Part shown: positions 1 to 9,372 of the stretch, one piece after another
Layout of the letters: each line of letters starts with the position of its first letter
Numbering within the stretch: the first letter of the stretch is position 1
From: Bordetella sp. 02P26C-1
GTDB taxonomy: Bacteria; Pseudomonadota; Gammaproteobacteria; Burkholderiales; Burkholderiaceae_B
Length of the DNA: 64,000 nucleotides
Assembly (NCBI RefSeq): GCF_009763255.1
Contig: NZ_WSJB01000012.1
Location: forward strand, 186,001 to 250,000
Direction of reading: 5' to 3'
Notes under the pieces: generated by a model
The model's input: the letters and a program-made list of their open reading frames with translations, nothing else
Database searches by the model: none
What the model was told of the DNA's origin: nothing
Translations under genes and position numbers: made by a program

Positions 1-353
1 TAATACTCGTCGTCGGCGGTCGCCGGGAACTCGCTGCGCGGCACCTGCACGGTCTGCCCGCGCAACGCCTCGGCTTGATCGCGATCGTCGATGCCCTCGA
101 GCTGCGCCACCACGGTGGTGCCCTGCGGACGCGCCTGCAGTACACGTACAGCGCTGGGCACGGACGCGACAGCGCCCCGCGCCGTTTCCGGAGCGAGGCG
201 AGCCAGCCACCAGGTTTTCGCCCGGCGCAATGTATCAGCCTGCGCAGAATGCGGCTGGACCTTGACCCATCCCTTGACACCGTATGCCCCCGTGACACGA
301 CCCAATTCGACTAAGTCGTCAGGCACGGCGTGGCGGGTAGAGGCGTCAGACAT
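1..353 (-). CDS. rimM: Ribosome maturation factor RimM (3' end outside window)
   Basis: RimM binds ribosomal protein S19 and helps mature the 3' domain of the 30S subunit. Reading the minus strand from the ATG at 353 gives 117 codons that stay open to the window edge, so only the N-terminal part is present. The protein has the RimM start LVELGRVTGAYGVKGWVKV at about residues 14-32 and the later stretch GIDDRDQAEALRGQ, both typical of the RimM N-terminal beta-barrel. It lies 44 bases downstream of rpsP on the same strand. This is the usual rpsP-rimM-trmD-rplS order, so trmD and rplS are expected just outside the window. The ATG follows the rpsP stop closely, which suggests co-transcription with rpsP. 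Confidence 0.93.
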   Translation of the reverse strand, partial: MSDASTRHAVPDDLVELGRVTGAYGVKGWVKVQPHSAQADTLRRAKTWWLARLAPETARGAVASVPSAVRVLQARPQGTTVVAQLEGIDDRDQAEALRGQTVQVPRSEFPATADDEY

Positions 354-397
354 GGGCTAAAGCAGTCGAAACCGACGCGCAGGTAACCAGCGAGCCC

Positions 398-658
398 TTA
401 GGCTGCGGCGGAAACTTTGGCCGAGTAGTCTTTGACCAGACGCTCAACAGCGGGCGACAGTTGTGCACCGCTCTTGGTCCAGTACTCTACGCGATCCATC
501 GCGATACGCAGCTTTTCCGCGCCTTCGCTGGCGACGGGATTGTAGAAACCCACGCGCTCGATGAAGCGGCCATCGCGACGGTTGCGCGAATCGGTAGCTA
601 CCAGGTTGTAGAACGGACGCTTCTTGGAGCCACCGCGGGCCATGCGAATCACCACCAT
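398..658 (-). CDS. rpsP: 30S ribosomal protein S16
   Basis: S16 is a primary-binding protein of the small ribosomal subunit needed for 30S assembly. The 86-residue product has the full family length and the expected N-terminus [18 protein letters not shown], followed by the conserved [12 protein letters not shown] segment at about residues 30-41. The ATG at 658 follows an AAGGGA ribosome-binding site. It is the first gene of the rpsP-rimM operon, and a promoter-like sequence lies about 35 bases upstream of the start codon. Confidence 0.97.
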   Translation of the reverse strand: MVVIRMARGGSKKRPFYNLVATDSRNRRDGRFIERVGFYNPVASEGAEKLRIAMDRVEYWTKSGAQLSPAVERLVKDYSAKVSAAA

Positions 659-693
659 AGGTAATCCCTTGAATTAGTTGTGAAAAACAAAAG

Positions 694-723
694 ATTCTAG
701 CATTAATTCATGCGCGCCGGCAA
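694..723 (-). promoter_or_regulatory. Probable sigma70 promoter of rpsP-rimM
   Basis: On the minus strand TTGCCG (718-723) and TAGAAT (694-699) are separated by 18 bases, and rpsP starts 35 bases further on. Match to the -35/-10 consensus is reasonable; no experimental support is implied. Confidence 0.55.
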
Positions 724-815
724 GACCCGAGATCAGCCGGCGACAACATGCCGCTAGAACGACGAACCATAGTATAGCCGCGACGCCATCGGACCGGGAT
801 ATAGCCCCGAATCCA

Positions 816-1073
816 TCAACGTCGCCGCAGGAAATGCTGAACCGAATCAGGCGTTTCGTGCTGCGCCACCAAGCCGTTGCCGCTTTGCTTGGCGAAGGCC
901 TGAAAATCACGCACGGCCTTAGGGTCCGTGGTGATGACACGCAACACCTGACCACTTTCCATCTGCGCCAAGGCTTTCTTGGCGCGCAGGATAGGCAGCG
1001 GGCAGGTCAGCCCGCTGGCATCGACATCGTGCTGAAACTCGGGCAGCTCGGACACCGGATCAGAGACGCTCAT
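816..1073 (-). CDS. TusA/SirA-family sulfur carrier protein
   Basis: TusA-family proteins carry sulfur as a persulfide on a conserved cysteine, for example in thiolation of tRNA wobble uridine. The 85-residue product contains the family CPxP motif in [16 protein letters not shown], with the acceptor Cys at residue 24. I chose the ATG at 1073. A longer reading to 1187 would add 38 residues that look like antisense translation of alaS and carry no family similarity. The chosen start lies 14 bases inside the end of alaS, so the two genes are probably translationally coupled. It could be TusA itself or a YedF-like paralogue; the family is certain, the exact partner is not. Confidence 0.88.
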   Translation of the reverse strand: MSVSDPVSELPEFQHDVDASGLTCPLPILRAKKALAQMESGQVLRVITTDPKAVRDFQAFAKQSGNGLVAQHETPDSVQHFLRRR

Positions 1074-3681
1074 GGACCCAGCCCTCGACACTGGCAACGG
1101 CCGTAGGCAGCGCCGTTGCGTCGGTACCACCGCCCATGGCCATATCGGGACGACCACCACCCTTACCGCCGAGTTGACCGGCGACAAAGCCGACGAGTTC
1201 GCCTGCTTTGACGCGACCGGTCAGATCGGCCGTCACGCCGCCTACCACGCTGATCTTGCCGTCGGGACCCGCCGCTGCGAGCAGCACAATGGCGGATTTC
1301 AGACGATCTTTCAGGTTGTCGACCATGCCGCGCAGGGCCTTGGGGTCGACATCGGTGACTTGAGCGGCTAACACCTTGGCGCCCTTGATGTCCACCGCGC
1401 GCGCCGCCAGGTCATTACCCGCGCTGGCAGCGAGCTTGTTGCGGGCTTGATCCAGATCCTTTTCCAACGCGCGGACCTGATCCTGCATTTGCGCGATGCG
1501 CTCGGGCAGATCGGCGGGCGTGCTGCGCAATACGCCGGCGGCGCGCTCGAGCAGCGCCTGCTGGCTTTGCACCCAGGCAAGCGCGTTATCGCCGGTGATC
1601 GCCTCGACGCGGCGCACGCCAGCGGCCACGCCACCCTCGGCCACGATCTTGAACAAGCCGATGTCACCGGTGCGCGTCACGTGCGTGCCGCCGCACAGCT
1701 CGCGCGAGAAACCAATGTCGAGCACGCGCACGGTGTCGCCATACTTCTCGCCGAACAAGGCCATGGCGCCGCCCTTAACCGCCTCGTCGTAGGCCATCAC
1801 GCGAGCCTGCGTCGGATGGTTCGACAGCACTTCGGCATTGACAATGGCTTCGACCTGAGCGATCTGCTCCGCGGTCAAAGGCGCATCGTGCGCGAAGTCA
1901 AAGCGGGTCTTATCCGGATCGACCAACGAACCGCGCTGCTGCACGTGGCTGCCCAACACTTGACGCAAGGCTTTGTGCATCAGGTGAGTCGCCGAGTGAT
2001 TGCGGACAGTGCGGGCGCGGCGAACGGCGTCCACGCGCGCGACGAGCGTGTCGCCTACCGCCAGCGCGCCGGATTCGAGCTCACCGTGGTGCCCGAACAC
2101 GCCGTTTTGAATCTTGATGGTGTCGGCCACCGCAAAACGCACGCCATCGGCTTCGAGCAGGCCGGTGTCGCCCACCTGACCGCCGGATTCGGCGTAGAAA
2201 GGCGTCGCATCGAGCACGACAACGGCTTTTTGGCCTGCCTGTACACGTTCGACTTGCGTGCCGTCCACATACAACGCCGTGACTTTGACGCCATCGAGCT
2301 CGAGCTTTTCGTAGCCTTCGAAACGCGTTGCGCTGCCTTCGTAGCTCAGGCCCTCGGCCATCTTGAACTTGCCGGCCGCGCGTGCCTGATCGCGTTGACG
2401 CGCCATGGCGGATTCGAAGCCCTCCATGTCGACTTCGACATTGCGCTCGCGGCAGATGTCCGCGGTCAGGTCGACGGGGAAGCCATAGGTGTCATACAGC
2501 GTGAAGAGCGTGGTGCCATCAAGCTGGCCGCCCGCGGGCACGGCAGCCAAGGCGCCGTCGAGAATCTTCATGCCGTGTTCAAGGGTTTCGCCGAAGCGTT
2601 CTTCTTCCTGCTTGAGCACTTGCGCAACGCGCTCGGCGGTCTGGGCAAGTTCGGGATAGGCTTCACCCATCTCGGCCACCAGATCGGGCACCAGCTTGTA
2701 GAAGAACGGCTTGGTCTGGCCGAGTTTATAGCCGTGACGCAGCGCGCGGCGTACGATGCGGCGCAGCACGTAGCCGCGGCCTTCGTTGCTGGGGATCACG
2801 CCGTCGACGATCAGGAAGGAACACGCACGAATATGGTCGGCGATGACCTTGAGGGAGTTTTCCTCGAGGTTGCTGACGCCGGTTTCGCGCGCGGCGGCCT
2901 TGATCAAGTTGCGGAACAGATCGATCTCGTAGTTCGAGTGCACGTGCTGCAACACGGCGGCGATACGCTCCAGCCCCATGCCCGTGTCGACACAGGGCTT
3001 GGGCAGCGGATTGAGATTGCCGGCGGCGTCGCGTTCGAACTGCATGAACACGAGGTTCCAGATCTCGATATAACGGTCGCCGTCTTCTTCGGGCGATCCC
3101 GGAGGGCCACCCCAGATCTCTGGGCCGTGATCGTAGAAGATTTCTGAACACGGGCCACAAGGACCCGTATCAGCCATTTGCCAGAAGTTGTCCGAGGCGT
3201 AGCGCGCGCCCTTGTTGTCGCCAATGCGGATGATGCGCTCGGTGGGCACGCCGACTTCCTTGGCCCAGATGTCGTAGGCTTCGTCGTCTTCCTGGTAGAC
3301 CGTCACCCAGAGTTTTTCAGCCGGCAGCTTGTAAACCGTGGTGAGCAATTCCCACGCGTACTGAATCGCATCGCGCTTGAAATAGTCGCCGAAGCTGAAA
3401 TTGCCCAGCATTTCAAAGAAGGTGTGGTGACGCGCGGTGTACCCGACGTTTTCCAAGTCGTTGTGCTTGCCACCGGCGCGCACGCTGCGCTGCGAGGACG
3501 TAGCGCGCGTATACGAGCGGCTTTCCTTGCCGGTAAAGACGTCCTTGAACTGCACCATCCCGGAGTTGGTAAAGAGCAGCGTGGGGTCGTTGCCCGGCAC
3601 GAGCGAGGCCGAAGGAACAATCGTATGCCCCTTGGACTGGAAAAATTGCAGGAACTTCTGGCGAATCTCTGAGGATTTCAT
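1060..3681 (-). CDS. alaS: Alanine--tRNA ligase
   Basis: AlaRS attaches alanine to tRNA-Ala in the cytoplasm and edits mischarged Ser/Gly-tRNA-Ala. The 873-residue protein begins [19 protein letters not shown], matching the family start; a longer frame to 3795 has 38 unrelated residues, so the ATG at 3681 was chosen. The order is class II catalytic core (about 1-450), editing domain (about 550-710) and C-terminal oligomerisation/C-Ala domain. The editing-site zinc ligands are visible: RNHSATH (His562, His566) and ELCGGTH (Cys663, His667). Its 3' end overlaps tusA by 14 bases. Confidence 0.98.
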   Translation of the reverse strand: MKSSEIRQKFLQFFQSKGHTIVPSASLVPGNDPTLLFTNSGMVQFKDVFTGKESRSYTRATSSQRSVRAGGKHNDLENVGYTARHHTFFEMLGNFSFGDYFKRDAIQYAWELLTTVYKLPAEKLWVTVYQEDDEAYDIWAKEVGVPTERIIRIGDNKGARYASDNFWQMADTGPCGPCSEIFYDHGPEIWGGPPGSPEEDGDRYIEIWNLVFMQFERDAAGNLNPLPKPCVDTGMGLERIAAVLQHVHSNYEIDLFRNLIKAAARETGVSNLEENSLKVIADHIRACSFLIVDGVIPSNEGRGYVLRRIVRRALRHGYKLGQTKPFFYKLVPDLVAEMGEAYPELAQTAERVAQVLKQEEERFGETLEHGMKILDGALAAVPAGGQLDGTTLFTLYDTYGFPVDLTADICRERNVEVDMEGFESAMARQRDQARAAGKFKMAEGLSYEGSATRFEGYEKLELDGVKVTALYVDGTQVERVQAGQKAVVVLDATPFYAESGGQVGDTGLLEADGVRFAVADTIKIQNGVFGHHGELESGALAVGDTLVARVDAVRRARTVRNHSATHLMHKALRQVLGSHVQQRGSLVDPDKTRFDFAHDAPLTAEQIAQVEAIVNAEVLSNHPTQARVMAYDEAVKGGAMALFGEKYGDTVRVLDIGFSRELCGGTHVTRTGDIGLFKIVAEGGVAAGVRRVEAITGDNALAWVQSQQALLERAAGVLRSTPADLPERIAQMQDQVRALEKDLDQARNKLAASAGNDLAARAVDIKGAKVLAAQVTDVDPKALRGMVDNLKDRLKSAIVLLAAAGPDGKISVVGGVTADLTGRVKAGELVGFVAGQLGGKGGGRPDMAMGGGTDATALPTAVASVEGWVHERL

Positions 3682-3714
3682 GCGAGGTCGAACCGGGAAT
3701 AAGGCGAATCTTTG

Positions 3715-3743
3715 ATTATAGAGGCTAAGCCCGCCGGCGACAG
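3715..3743 (-). promoter_or_regulatory. alaS: Probable alaS promoter
   Basis: On the minus strand a perfect TATAAT (3715-3720) lies 33 bases before the alaS ATG. Seventeen bases upstream is CTGTCG (3738-3743), a weak -35 match. The same intergenic stretch must also hold the promoter of the divergent SulP gene. Confidence 0.45.
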
Positions 3744-3895
3744 GAAGGGCGTAGGCTATGGGCGCGAAACGGCCACCACACTTTGGAGGGATCATTGTTT
3801 CAACACGTAATAGAGACTAACATCGTTCTTTTTCTTCCAGTTTCTTCCAAATGCCTCGCGCAGGCTTGCAACGCCGGGGCGGAGACGATTGAAAC

Positions 3896-5674
3896 ATGTC
3901 ACCTGAAAAAGCTTGGGGCCGCCTGCCACGACTCTCGACCGGGCTCATGGCAGCGTGGCGGGACGGCTATGGGTTGGCGGATCTGCGCAAGGATGTGCTG
4001 GCCGGCCTGACCGTGGGGACGGTGGCGGTGCCCTTGTCGATGGCCCTGGCAATCGCGACCGGTGTCGCGCCGCAACACGGGCTATACACGGCAATCGTAG
4101 CGGGCGCGTTGATCGCGCTGACGGGAGGGGCTCGCTTTAACGTCTCCGGGCCAACCGCGGCGTTCATTGTCATTTTGCTGCCTATCGTGCAGCAGTATGG
4201 CTTGGGGGGATTGCTGCTCGCGACTTTAATGGCGGGGCTGATCCTGGTGGCCATGGGCGTGGCCAAGTTAGGACGGTTGATCGAGTTTGTGCCCTACCCC
4301 GTGGTGTTGGGATTCACGACCGGGATCGCGGTGGTTATCGCTGTGCTGCAAATTCCGGATTTTCTAGGACTGGCAATTGAAGGCCGGGGTGAACATTTCC
4401 TGGATAACCTGGGCAAGATCGCCACCGCCCTGCCCTCGTTAAACCCTTTTGAGTTCGGCATCGGCGTGTTGGCTCTGGCCGTGATGTTGTATTGGCCACG
4501 CTTAGGGGTGCCGGTGCCTGCGCCACTGGCCGGGTTGATCGTTGGCGCCATCGCCACGTATGGGTTGAATCATTGGTTCGGCGCGCCGGGTGCGCCAGTC
4601 GTGGAGACCATAGGATCGCGCTTCAGTTGGGAAGCCCACGGGCAGACGGGCGCTGGCATCCCTCCGATTGCACCCTCGTTTTCGCTCCCTTGGTTGTTCC
4701 CGGGACCGAACGGAGAGTCGCTGACGCTCAACCTCGACCTGTTCCGAAATTTGCTAGGGCCGGCCATTGCGATCGCCCTGCTTGGCGCGATCGAGTCGCT
4801 GCTTTGCGCGGTGGTGTCGGACGGGCTGACCAAGACCAAGCATGATCCGAATGCGGAACTGATCGGCCAGGGGCTAGGCAATCTGGTGGCGCCTTTCTTT
4901 GGAGGCATCACGGCCACTGCGGCGCTGGCGCGCACGGCCACGAATATCCGCAGCGGCGCGCGATCGCCGCTGGCGGCGGTGACGCATTCCGTGGTGTTGC
5001 TGCTGGCGGTGCTGGTGTTGGCGGCTCCGTTGGGCCTGATTCCGATGTCGGCATTGGCGGCTTTGCTCTTTATCGTGGCCTGGAACATGAGCGAAGCGCG
5101 CCATTTCGTGCGCACCCTGCGCTCGGCGCCCGCCGAGGATGTGGCTATCTTGGTGATATGTTTTGGCCTGACGGTGATCTTCGATATGGTGCTGGCGGTA
5201 GCCGTGGGCATGGGGCTGGCGGCGGCGCTGTTTATACGGCGCATGGCGATGGTGACGAGCACGGAGCGCGTTGATGCCGCGCCTCATGTGGCAACAAGCC
5301 AGCTGTCGTCGGAGTTAGCGATTTACGAGATCACTGGGCCCTTGTTTTTCGGCGTCGCGGAAAAAGCCCTCACGTCCCTGCACCAAGCCGACCCGCAGGT
5401 AAAGGTCGTCCTTATCGATATGCGCTATGTGCCGACCATCGATGGCACGGCGATCGTGGCGTTGCATTCGCTCATCGACAATATGCACCAGGAGGGTGTG
5501 GCCTTGATTCTGGTGGGACTACGTGCGCCGCTGATCGCGGCCTTGCACCGCGCCGGTATCAAAAAGGACAAGGGGCGGCTGACGTACTGCGCCGACTTGG
5601 AGAAAGCCATCGTCGTGGCCAATCGCTGGCGCGCTGCGTCCAGCGCGCCCACCGTGGAGGCTAAATCGGCGTGA
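3896..5674 (+). CDS. SulP-family anion transporter with C-terminal STAS domain
   Basis: SulP proteins are inner-membrane transporters of sulfate, bicarbonate or C4-dicarboxylates. The 592-residue product has a long hydrophobic region of many membrane segments (about 35-440), including the family stretches GLTVGTVAVPLSMALAIATG and FNVSGPTAAF. A cytoplasmic STAS domain follows (about 465-575) with VVLIDMRYVPTIDGTAIVAL. The ATG at 3896 is close to the start of similarity. The gene stands alone, divergent from alaS, and its last 14 bases overlap the convergent hydroxyacid dehydrogenase gene. The substrate cannot be told from sequence; a DauA-like dicarboxylate or a sulfate role are both possible. 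Confidence 0.9.
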   Translation: MSPEKAWGRLPRLSTGLMAAWRDGYGLADLRKDVLAGLTVGTVAVPLSMALAIATGVAPQHGLYTAIVAGALIALTGGARFNVSGPTAAFIVILLPIVQQYGLGGLLLATLMAGLILVAMGVAKLGRLIEFVPYPVVLGFTTGIAVVIAVLQIPDFLGLAIEGRGEHFLDNLGKIATALPSLNPFEFGIGVLALAVMLYWPRLGVPVPAPLAGLIVGAIATYGLNHWFGAPGAPVVETIGSRFSWEAHGQTGAGIPPIAPSFSLPWLFPGPNGESLTLNLDLFRNLLGPAIAIALLGAIESLLCAVVSDGLTKTKHDPNAELIGQGLGNLVAPFFGGITATAALARTATNIRSGARSPLAAVTHSVVLLLAVLVLAAPLGLIPMSALAALLFIVAWNMSEARHFVRTLRSAPAEDVAILVICFGLTVIFDMVLAVAVGMGLAAALFIRRMAMVTSTERVDAAPHVATSQLSSELAIYEITGPLFFGVAEKALTSLHQADPQVKVVLIDMRYVPTIDGTAIVALHSLIDNMHQEGVALILVGLRAPLIAALHRAGIKKDKGRLTYCADLEKAIVVANRWRAASSAPTVEAKSA

Positions 5675-6611
5675 CGAGCGGCTTGCCGGCATAAAAGTTC
5701 TCGGCGTTTTCGAGAAACTTGCGCACCGACAGATCGATGGCCTGTGGCGAAATGCCGGCGATGTGCGGCGTGAGCACCGCATTGTCCAGATCCAGCAGCG
5801 GGCCGGGCGGCGTGGGCTCGTCTTCGTATACATCCAGGGCGGCAGCCATGAGGCGGCCCTCGCGCAAGGCGCTCGCGAGTGCGTTCGTATCCACCAAAGT
5901 CCCGCGCGCGATGTTGACAAGCACGCCTTGTGGGCCCAGTGCATTCAGCACGGATTCGTTGATGATGTGATAGGTTTCCTTTCCGCCCGGTGCCGCGACG
6001 AGCAAGAAGTCACACCATTCGGCCAGACTTTTTACATCGTCGAAATACCGGAAATCGACATCGTCGCGTTGACGACGATTGTGGTAGCCGATCTCCATAT
6101 GAAAGCCCAGCGCGCGGCGCGCGACCTTTTTGCCGATGGCGCCCATGCCTAGTATGCCGAGCTTGCGAAAGGAAACATGCGGCGGACGGGGAATATCGTC
6201 ACGCCACAGTCCGTTGCGCACCTCTCTATTCAAGAACGGCAAACGACGGATGGCGGCCAATAGCAACATCATGGCATGGTCGGCCACGCAATCGTCGTTG
6301 GTGCCCGCCGCATTGGCCAGGGCGATACCGCGCGCCTTGGCATGCTCGACGGCGACGTTTTCATAACCGACACCCACGGTGCACACGAGCTTTAACGAGG
6401 GCAATTGATCGATCTCGCTGGCGAGCAGGCCGTTTGTGCCGTTGGTCAAGACGACTTCAATGTCTCGTCCACGCGCCTCGATCTGGGCTTGGCCATTGGA
6501 GCGATCCTTTCCGAGCTGCGCGTTCGGCGCATAGATCATATCGAACCGCTCGCCCACGAGCGCGCGATGTTCTTCGGATAAGAACACCAGGACCAACAAC
6601 ACAGGTTTCAT
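5661..6611 (-). CDS. D-isomer-specific 2-hydroxyacid dehydrogenase family protein
   Basis: This family interconverts 2-oxo acids and D-2-hydroxyacids with NAD(P)H; the GhrB/glyoxylate-hydroxypyruvate reductase branch is the closest type I recognise. The 316-residue protein has the nucleotide-binding LGILGMGAIG (Gly155-Gly160), the substrate/catalytic Arg236 in NIARGTLVD, Glu265 in VYEDEP and the catalytic His283 in LTPHIAG, so the active site looks intact. It is the last gene of a minus-strand cluster and follows a Bug receptor gene by 26 bases, which suggests that it acts on the imported acid or a product of it. Confidence 0.9.
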   Translation of the reverse strand: MKPVLLVLVFLSEEHRALVGERFDMIYAPNAQLGKDRSNGQAQIEARGRDIEVVLTNGTNGLLASEIDQLPSLKLVCTVGVGYENVAVEHAKARGIALANAAGTNDDCVADHAMMLLLAAIRRLPFLNREVRNGLWRDDIPRPPHVSFRKLGILGMGAIGKKVARRALGFHMEIGYHNRRQRDDVDFRYFDDVKSLAEWCDFLLVAAPGGKETYHIINESVLNALGPQGVLVNIARGTLVDTNALASALREGRLMAAALDVYEDEPTPPGPLLDLDNAVLTPHIAGISPQAIDLSVRKFLENAENFYAGKPLVTPI

Positions 6612-6637
6612 GCTTCTATCCTTCTGAATCGGGGAAT

Positions 6638-7603
6638 TTACTCAATGCGCGCACCCGAGGACCTCACCAGATCGCCCCACTTCTTGATCTCGCTGTCGAC
6701 CAGTTTGGCGAAAGCCTCTGGGGTGGTCCCTGCCGGCGTGGATCCTTGGCTGCGAAAGGTTTGCTGCACTTCGGGATCGTTGAGCACGGCATTTATCGCC
6801 TGATTCATCTTTTGGATGATGGGTTTGGGCGTTCCAGCGGGAGCCCATACGCCATTCCACAAGACGATCTCATAGCCGGGCAGCGACTCGGCGATAGCCG
6901 GGACATCTGGCAGGCGCGGAGAACGCTCTGGGGTCGTGACCGCCAACGCACGCAGCTTGCCACTGTCGATGAATGGCAAGATCTCCACCATAGGGGAAAA
7001 CACTGCCTGGATCTGACCGGCAAGCAGGTCCGCATTAGCCGGAGCGCCGCCCTTGTATGGCACGTGCGTCATCTGCGTGCCTATCATCTGACCGAATAGC
7101 GAGCCGGAGAGCTGTTGCGAAGTCCCATTGCCGGCCGACCCATAATTCACGGCGTCTTTGCGCTCTTTGACGTAGTCGATGAACTCGGCCAGGGTCTTGG
7201 CGGGCAGACTGGTGTTGACCATCAGCACGTTGGGAATCAGCGAGACGCGAGACACGGGTGCGAGGTCTTTTTGCACATCGAGCGGCATCTTTTTATACAG
7301 CGTCACGTTGGTTGGCAACGTACTGGTGTGCATGAGAAACGTATAGCCATCGGGCGTGGCCTTGGCAACGTAGTCGGCGCCGATATTGCCGCCTGCCCCG
7401 GCGCGATTCTCGACGACGACAGGCTGCCCCAGCTCTTTGGGCAGTTTCTGTGCGATGAGGCGCGCGGTGGCATCGGTACTGCCACCCGGGGCGAGCGGCA
7501 CGACCAGTGTGATAGGACGCGATGGCCAGTCATCGGCTTGTGCTGCCGACACGACACCGAGGCACAGCAAACTCGCCGCGATCGCGGCAACCGTTTTGTT
7601 CAT
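6638..7603 (-). CDS. Bug-family periplasmic receptor (tripartite tricarboxylate transporter)
   Basis: Bug proteins bind carboxylates or related small solutes in the periplasm and deliver them to TctA/TctB membrane components. The 321-residue product starts with a clear signal peptide (MNKTVAAIAASLLCLGVVSAAQA, cleavage near residue 23 or 24). It then has the family signatures ITLVVPLAPGGSTDATAR, VVVENRAGAGGNIGADYVA and the PDGYTFL turn. No TctA or TctB gene lies nearby, the usual situation for the many orphan Bug genes of Bordetella. The ligand is unknown. It is encoded between the PF06684 gene and the hydroxyacid dehydrogenase gene. Confidence 0.92.
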   Translation of the reverse strand: MNKTVAAIAASLLCLGVVSAAQADDWPSRPITLVVPLAPGGSTDATARLIAQKLPKELGQPVVVENRAGAGGNIGADYVAKATPDGYTFLMHTSTLPTNVTLYKKMPLDVQKDLAPVSRVSLIPNVLMVNTSLPAKTLAEFIDYVKERKDAVNYGSAGNGTSQQLSGSLFGQMIGTQMTHVPYKGGAPANADLLAGQIQAVFSPMVEILPFIDSGKLRALAVTTPERSPRLPDVPAIAESLPGYEIVLWNGVWAPAGTPKPIIQKMNQAINAVLNDPEVQQTFRSQGSTPAGTTPEAFAKLVDSEIKKWGDLVRSSGARIE

Positions 7604-7710
7604 AGCAGTCTCCTAATGGCGCTCGTCGGTGCTGTATTAGCAGGCCCGCGGCGTTTTTTTGATTTGCCTGTAATCGACGGCAGTACCCTATGACAGCCGT
7701 CGTGGCGACA

Positions 7711-7734
7711 GGCGCCGGCATCAGAGCCGGCGCC
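7711..7734 (-). terminator. GC-rich hairpin between PF06684 gene and Bug gene
   Basis: GGCGCCGGC (7711-7719) and GCCGGCGCC (7726-7734) form a perfect 9-bp stem with a 6-base loop, just after the stop of the PF06684 gene. There is no U-tract, so it may be an attenuator or an RNA-stabilising element rather than a full terminator. Confidence 0.4.
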
Positions 7735-7741
7735 CGACATG

Positions 7742-8320
7742 TCAACGCTGGCCGTCGCCCACGCTGATGTCTTCGGCCCGCAAGCCGCCAAGGCGTTCGT
7801 GTACACGCGTGCCCGTGGACACCACGAGGGCGTATAGCAATTCGTCGGGACGCGGACTGTCGATCGAGCCAACCTCCATGGTCGTAAAGTGACTACGCAC
7901 ATAGCAGGCTTCAATGTGGTGCAAAGGGATCTGTAGACGTGTGCCCGCGGCAGCCACGACCTTGGCTGCGGGCACAATCGACTTTGCCGTGGGCAACGCG
8001 GCACGCATGGTCCAGCCGCCTGCCTCGTGCCAGATGGCGCCGTGCTCGAGTTCGCCGTTAAGGCCCACAATCGCGCCCTTGCCATAGGCCTGGACTTTGT
8101 CCGCGCCGCCTACGGCTTCCATCAGCTCGGGCACGATCTCCTGGGCCAACACCTTGGAATCAGCGACCAGCTGAGACAGGTCTTCCACATAACGTCCGGC
8201 ATAGGGATTCTTGATCACGACGGCGACTGACCCCATGATGATCGGAGTCTCGCGCGCAGGACCGCCTTCATGATAGATGGATTCGACGTTGAGCAGTTTC
8301 TTGCGAATTTGGATGGCCAT
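7742..8320 (-). CDS. PF06684 (DUF1185, 'amino acid synthesis') family protein
   Basis: The 192-residue product resembles the family formerly called DUF1185, whose known structures show a chorismate-mutase-like fold and whose reaction is not established. Segments I associate with the family are the N-terminal KKLLNVESIYHEGG, the IKNPYAGRYVEDLS stretch (about 38-51) and the C-terminal HIEACYVRSHFTTME region. No signal peptide or membrane segment is seen, so it should be cytoplasmic. It lies between two Bug receptor genes and near two dehydrogenase genes, which points to catabolism of an imported organic or amino acid. The biochemical role remains unassigned. Confidence 0.82.
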   Translation of the reverse strand: MAIQIRKKLLNVESIYHEGGPARETPIIMGSVAVVIKNPYAGRYVEDLSQLVADSKVLAQEIVPELMEAVGGADKVQAYGKGAIVGLNGELEHGAIWHEAGGWTMRAALPTAKSIVPAAKVVAAAGTRLQIPLHHIEACYVRSHFTTMEVGSIDSPRPDELLYALVVSTGTRVHERLGGLRAEDISVGDGQR

Positions 8321-8389
8321 GCGATGTGTCTCCTGGATTTATTCGAAATTAAAGAAAATAGGCGGCTACGCGAAACGCGTTCCGAGGCC

Positions 8390-9340
8390 CTATTGCGGCG
8401 TCAGGCCCGCGTCGACAAAGACTTTCCCCCATTTGTCGATATCCGAGGCAATAAGGTCGCGGAACTCCTCGGGTGATGACGCACGCACCGTTAAACCGTT
8501 AGAGGTGAATTGCTGCTGCAATGCCGGCGACTGCAGCACATTGCGCAAAGCGCTGTTGACGCGGCTAATCACTTCCGGGGATGTGCCCGCGGGCGCGGCC
8601 ATGCCGAACCAAACGTTCAAGTCATAATCCGGCAATCCGGCTTCCGCCAGACTGGGCACCTCGGGAGCCAGCGGCGAGCGCGTCTTGCTGGTCACGCCCA
8701 GTGGTGTCACTTTTCCGGCACGCGACTGCTGCAGGCCGTTGACCATATCGGCGATGGTGAAATCGAGCACGCCGCCGATCAAGTCGGTCATGACCTGCGG
8801 CACGCCCCGATAAGCCACCGGGGTCGCCGTGAAACCGCCCATGGATACCACCTGAGCGCCACATAACTGTGCGCTGCCCGACCCATAGCCATATGACAGC
8901 TTGCCGGGGTTCGCCTTCGCATAGTCGATCAGATCTTTAACGCTGCGCACAGGCAGATCAGCGCGCGCGACCAGCATGAAAGGTGCTTCAGCAACTAAGC
9001 CGATTGGAGCAAAGTCACGGCGGGGATCGTACGGCAAGGCTTTGAAAGCGCTGACATTGCTCGCCCCGGTGCTCACACCCACCATGAAGAGAGTATAGCC
9101 ATCGGGCTCGGCGCGTATCGCCGAGACGGTGCCTACGGTGCCGTTAGCGCCAGCGCGGTTTTCGACCACCACGCTTTGTCCCAGTTCGCGTTCCATGCCT
9201 TGTGCCAGGGATCGGGCGACCACATCGGTGATACTGCCCGGTGTGAAAGGCACCACCAGGCGCACGGGCTTTTCGGGATAGGCCGCCCAGGCAAACATTG
9301 GGAGTGCGCACATTAATGCTGTGAATACACGCCGCCTCAT
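8390..9340 (-). CDS. Bug-family periplasmic receptor (tripartite tricarboxylate transporter)
   Basis: A second Bug receptor in the same cluster, 316 residues. The ATG at 9340 was chosen because AGGAG lies just upstream and the protein then begins with a compact signal peptide, MRRRVFTALMCALPMFAWA; a longer frame to 9409 only adds basic non-signal residues. Family features follow: VRLVVPFTPGSITDVVAR, VVVENRAGANGTVGTVS and AEPDGYTLFMV. It is not a recent duplicate of the receptor at 6638-7603, since the two differ throughout, so they may bind different ligands. It lies 32 bases downstream of the 3-hydroxyisobutyrate-dehydrogenase-like gene and is probably in its operon. Confidence 0.91.
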   Translation of the reverse strand: MRRRVFTALMCALPMFAWAAYPEKPVRLVVPFTPGSITDVVARSLAQGMERELGQSVVVENRAGANGTVGTVSAIRAEPDGYTLFMVGVSTGASNVSAFKALPYDPRRDFAPIGLVAEAPFMLVARADLPVRSVKDLIDYAKANPGKLSYGYGSGSAQLCGAQVVSMGGFTATPVAYRGVPQVMTDLIGGVLDFTIADMVNGLQQSRAGKVTPLGVTSKTRSPLAPEVPSLAEAGLPDYDLNVWFGMAAPAGTSPEVISRVNSALRNVLQSPALQQQFTSNGLTVRASSPEEFRDLIASDIDKWGKVFVDAGLTPQ

Positions 9341-9372
9341 CGTTGTTCTCCTCGCGTTCTTGCGCGGTGCAT

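Noticed and set aside
1447-3147. 566-codon open frame on the plus strand
   Set aside because: It lies antisense inside alaS, follows from the third-position GC bias of the real gene, and has no recognisable protein features.
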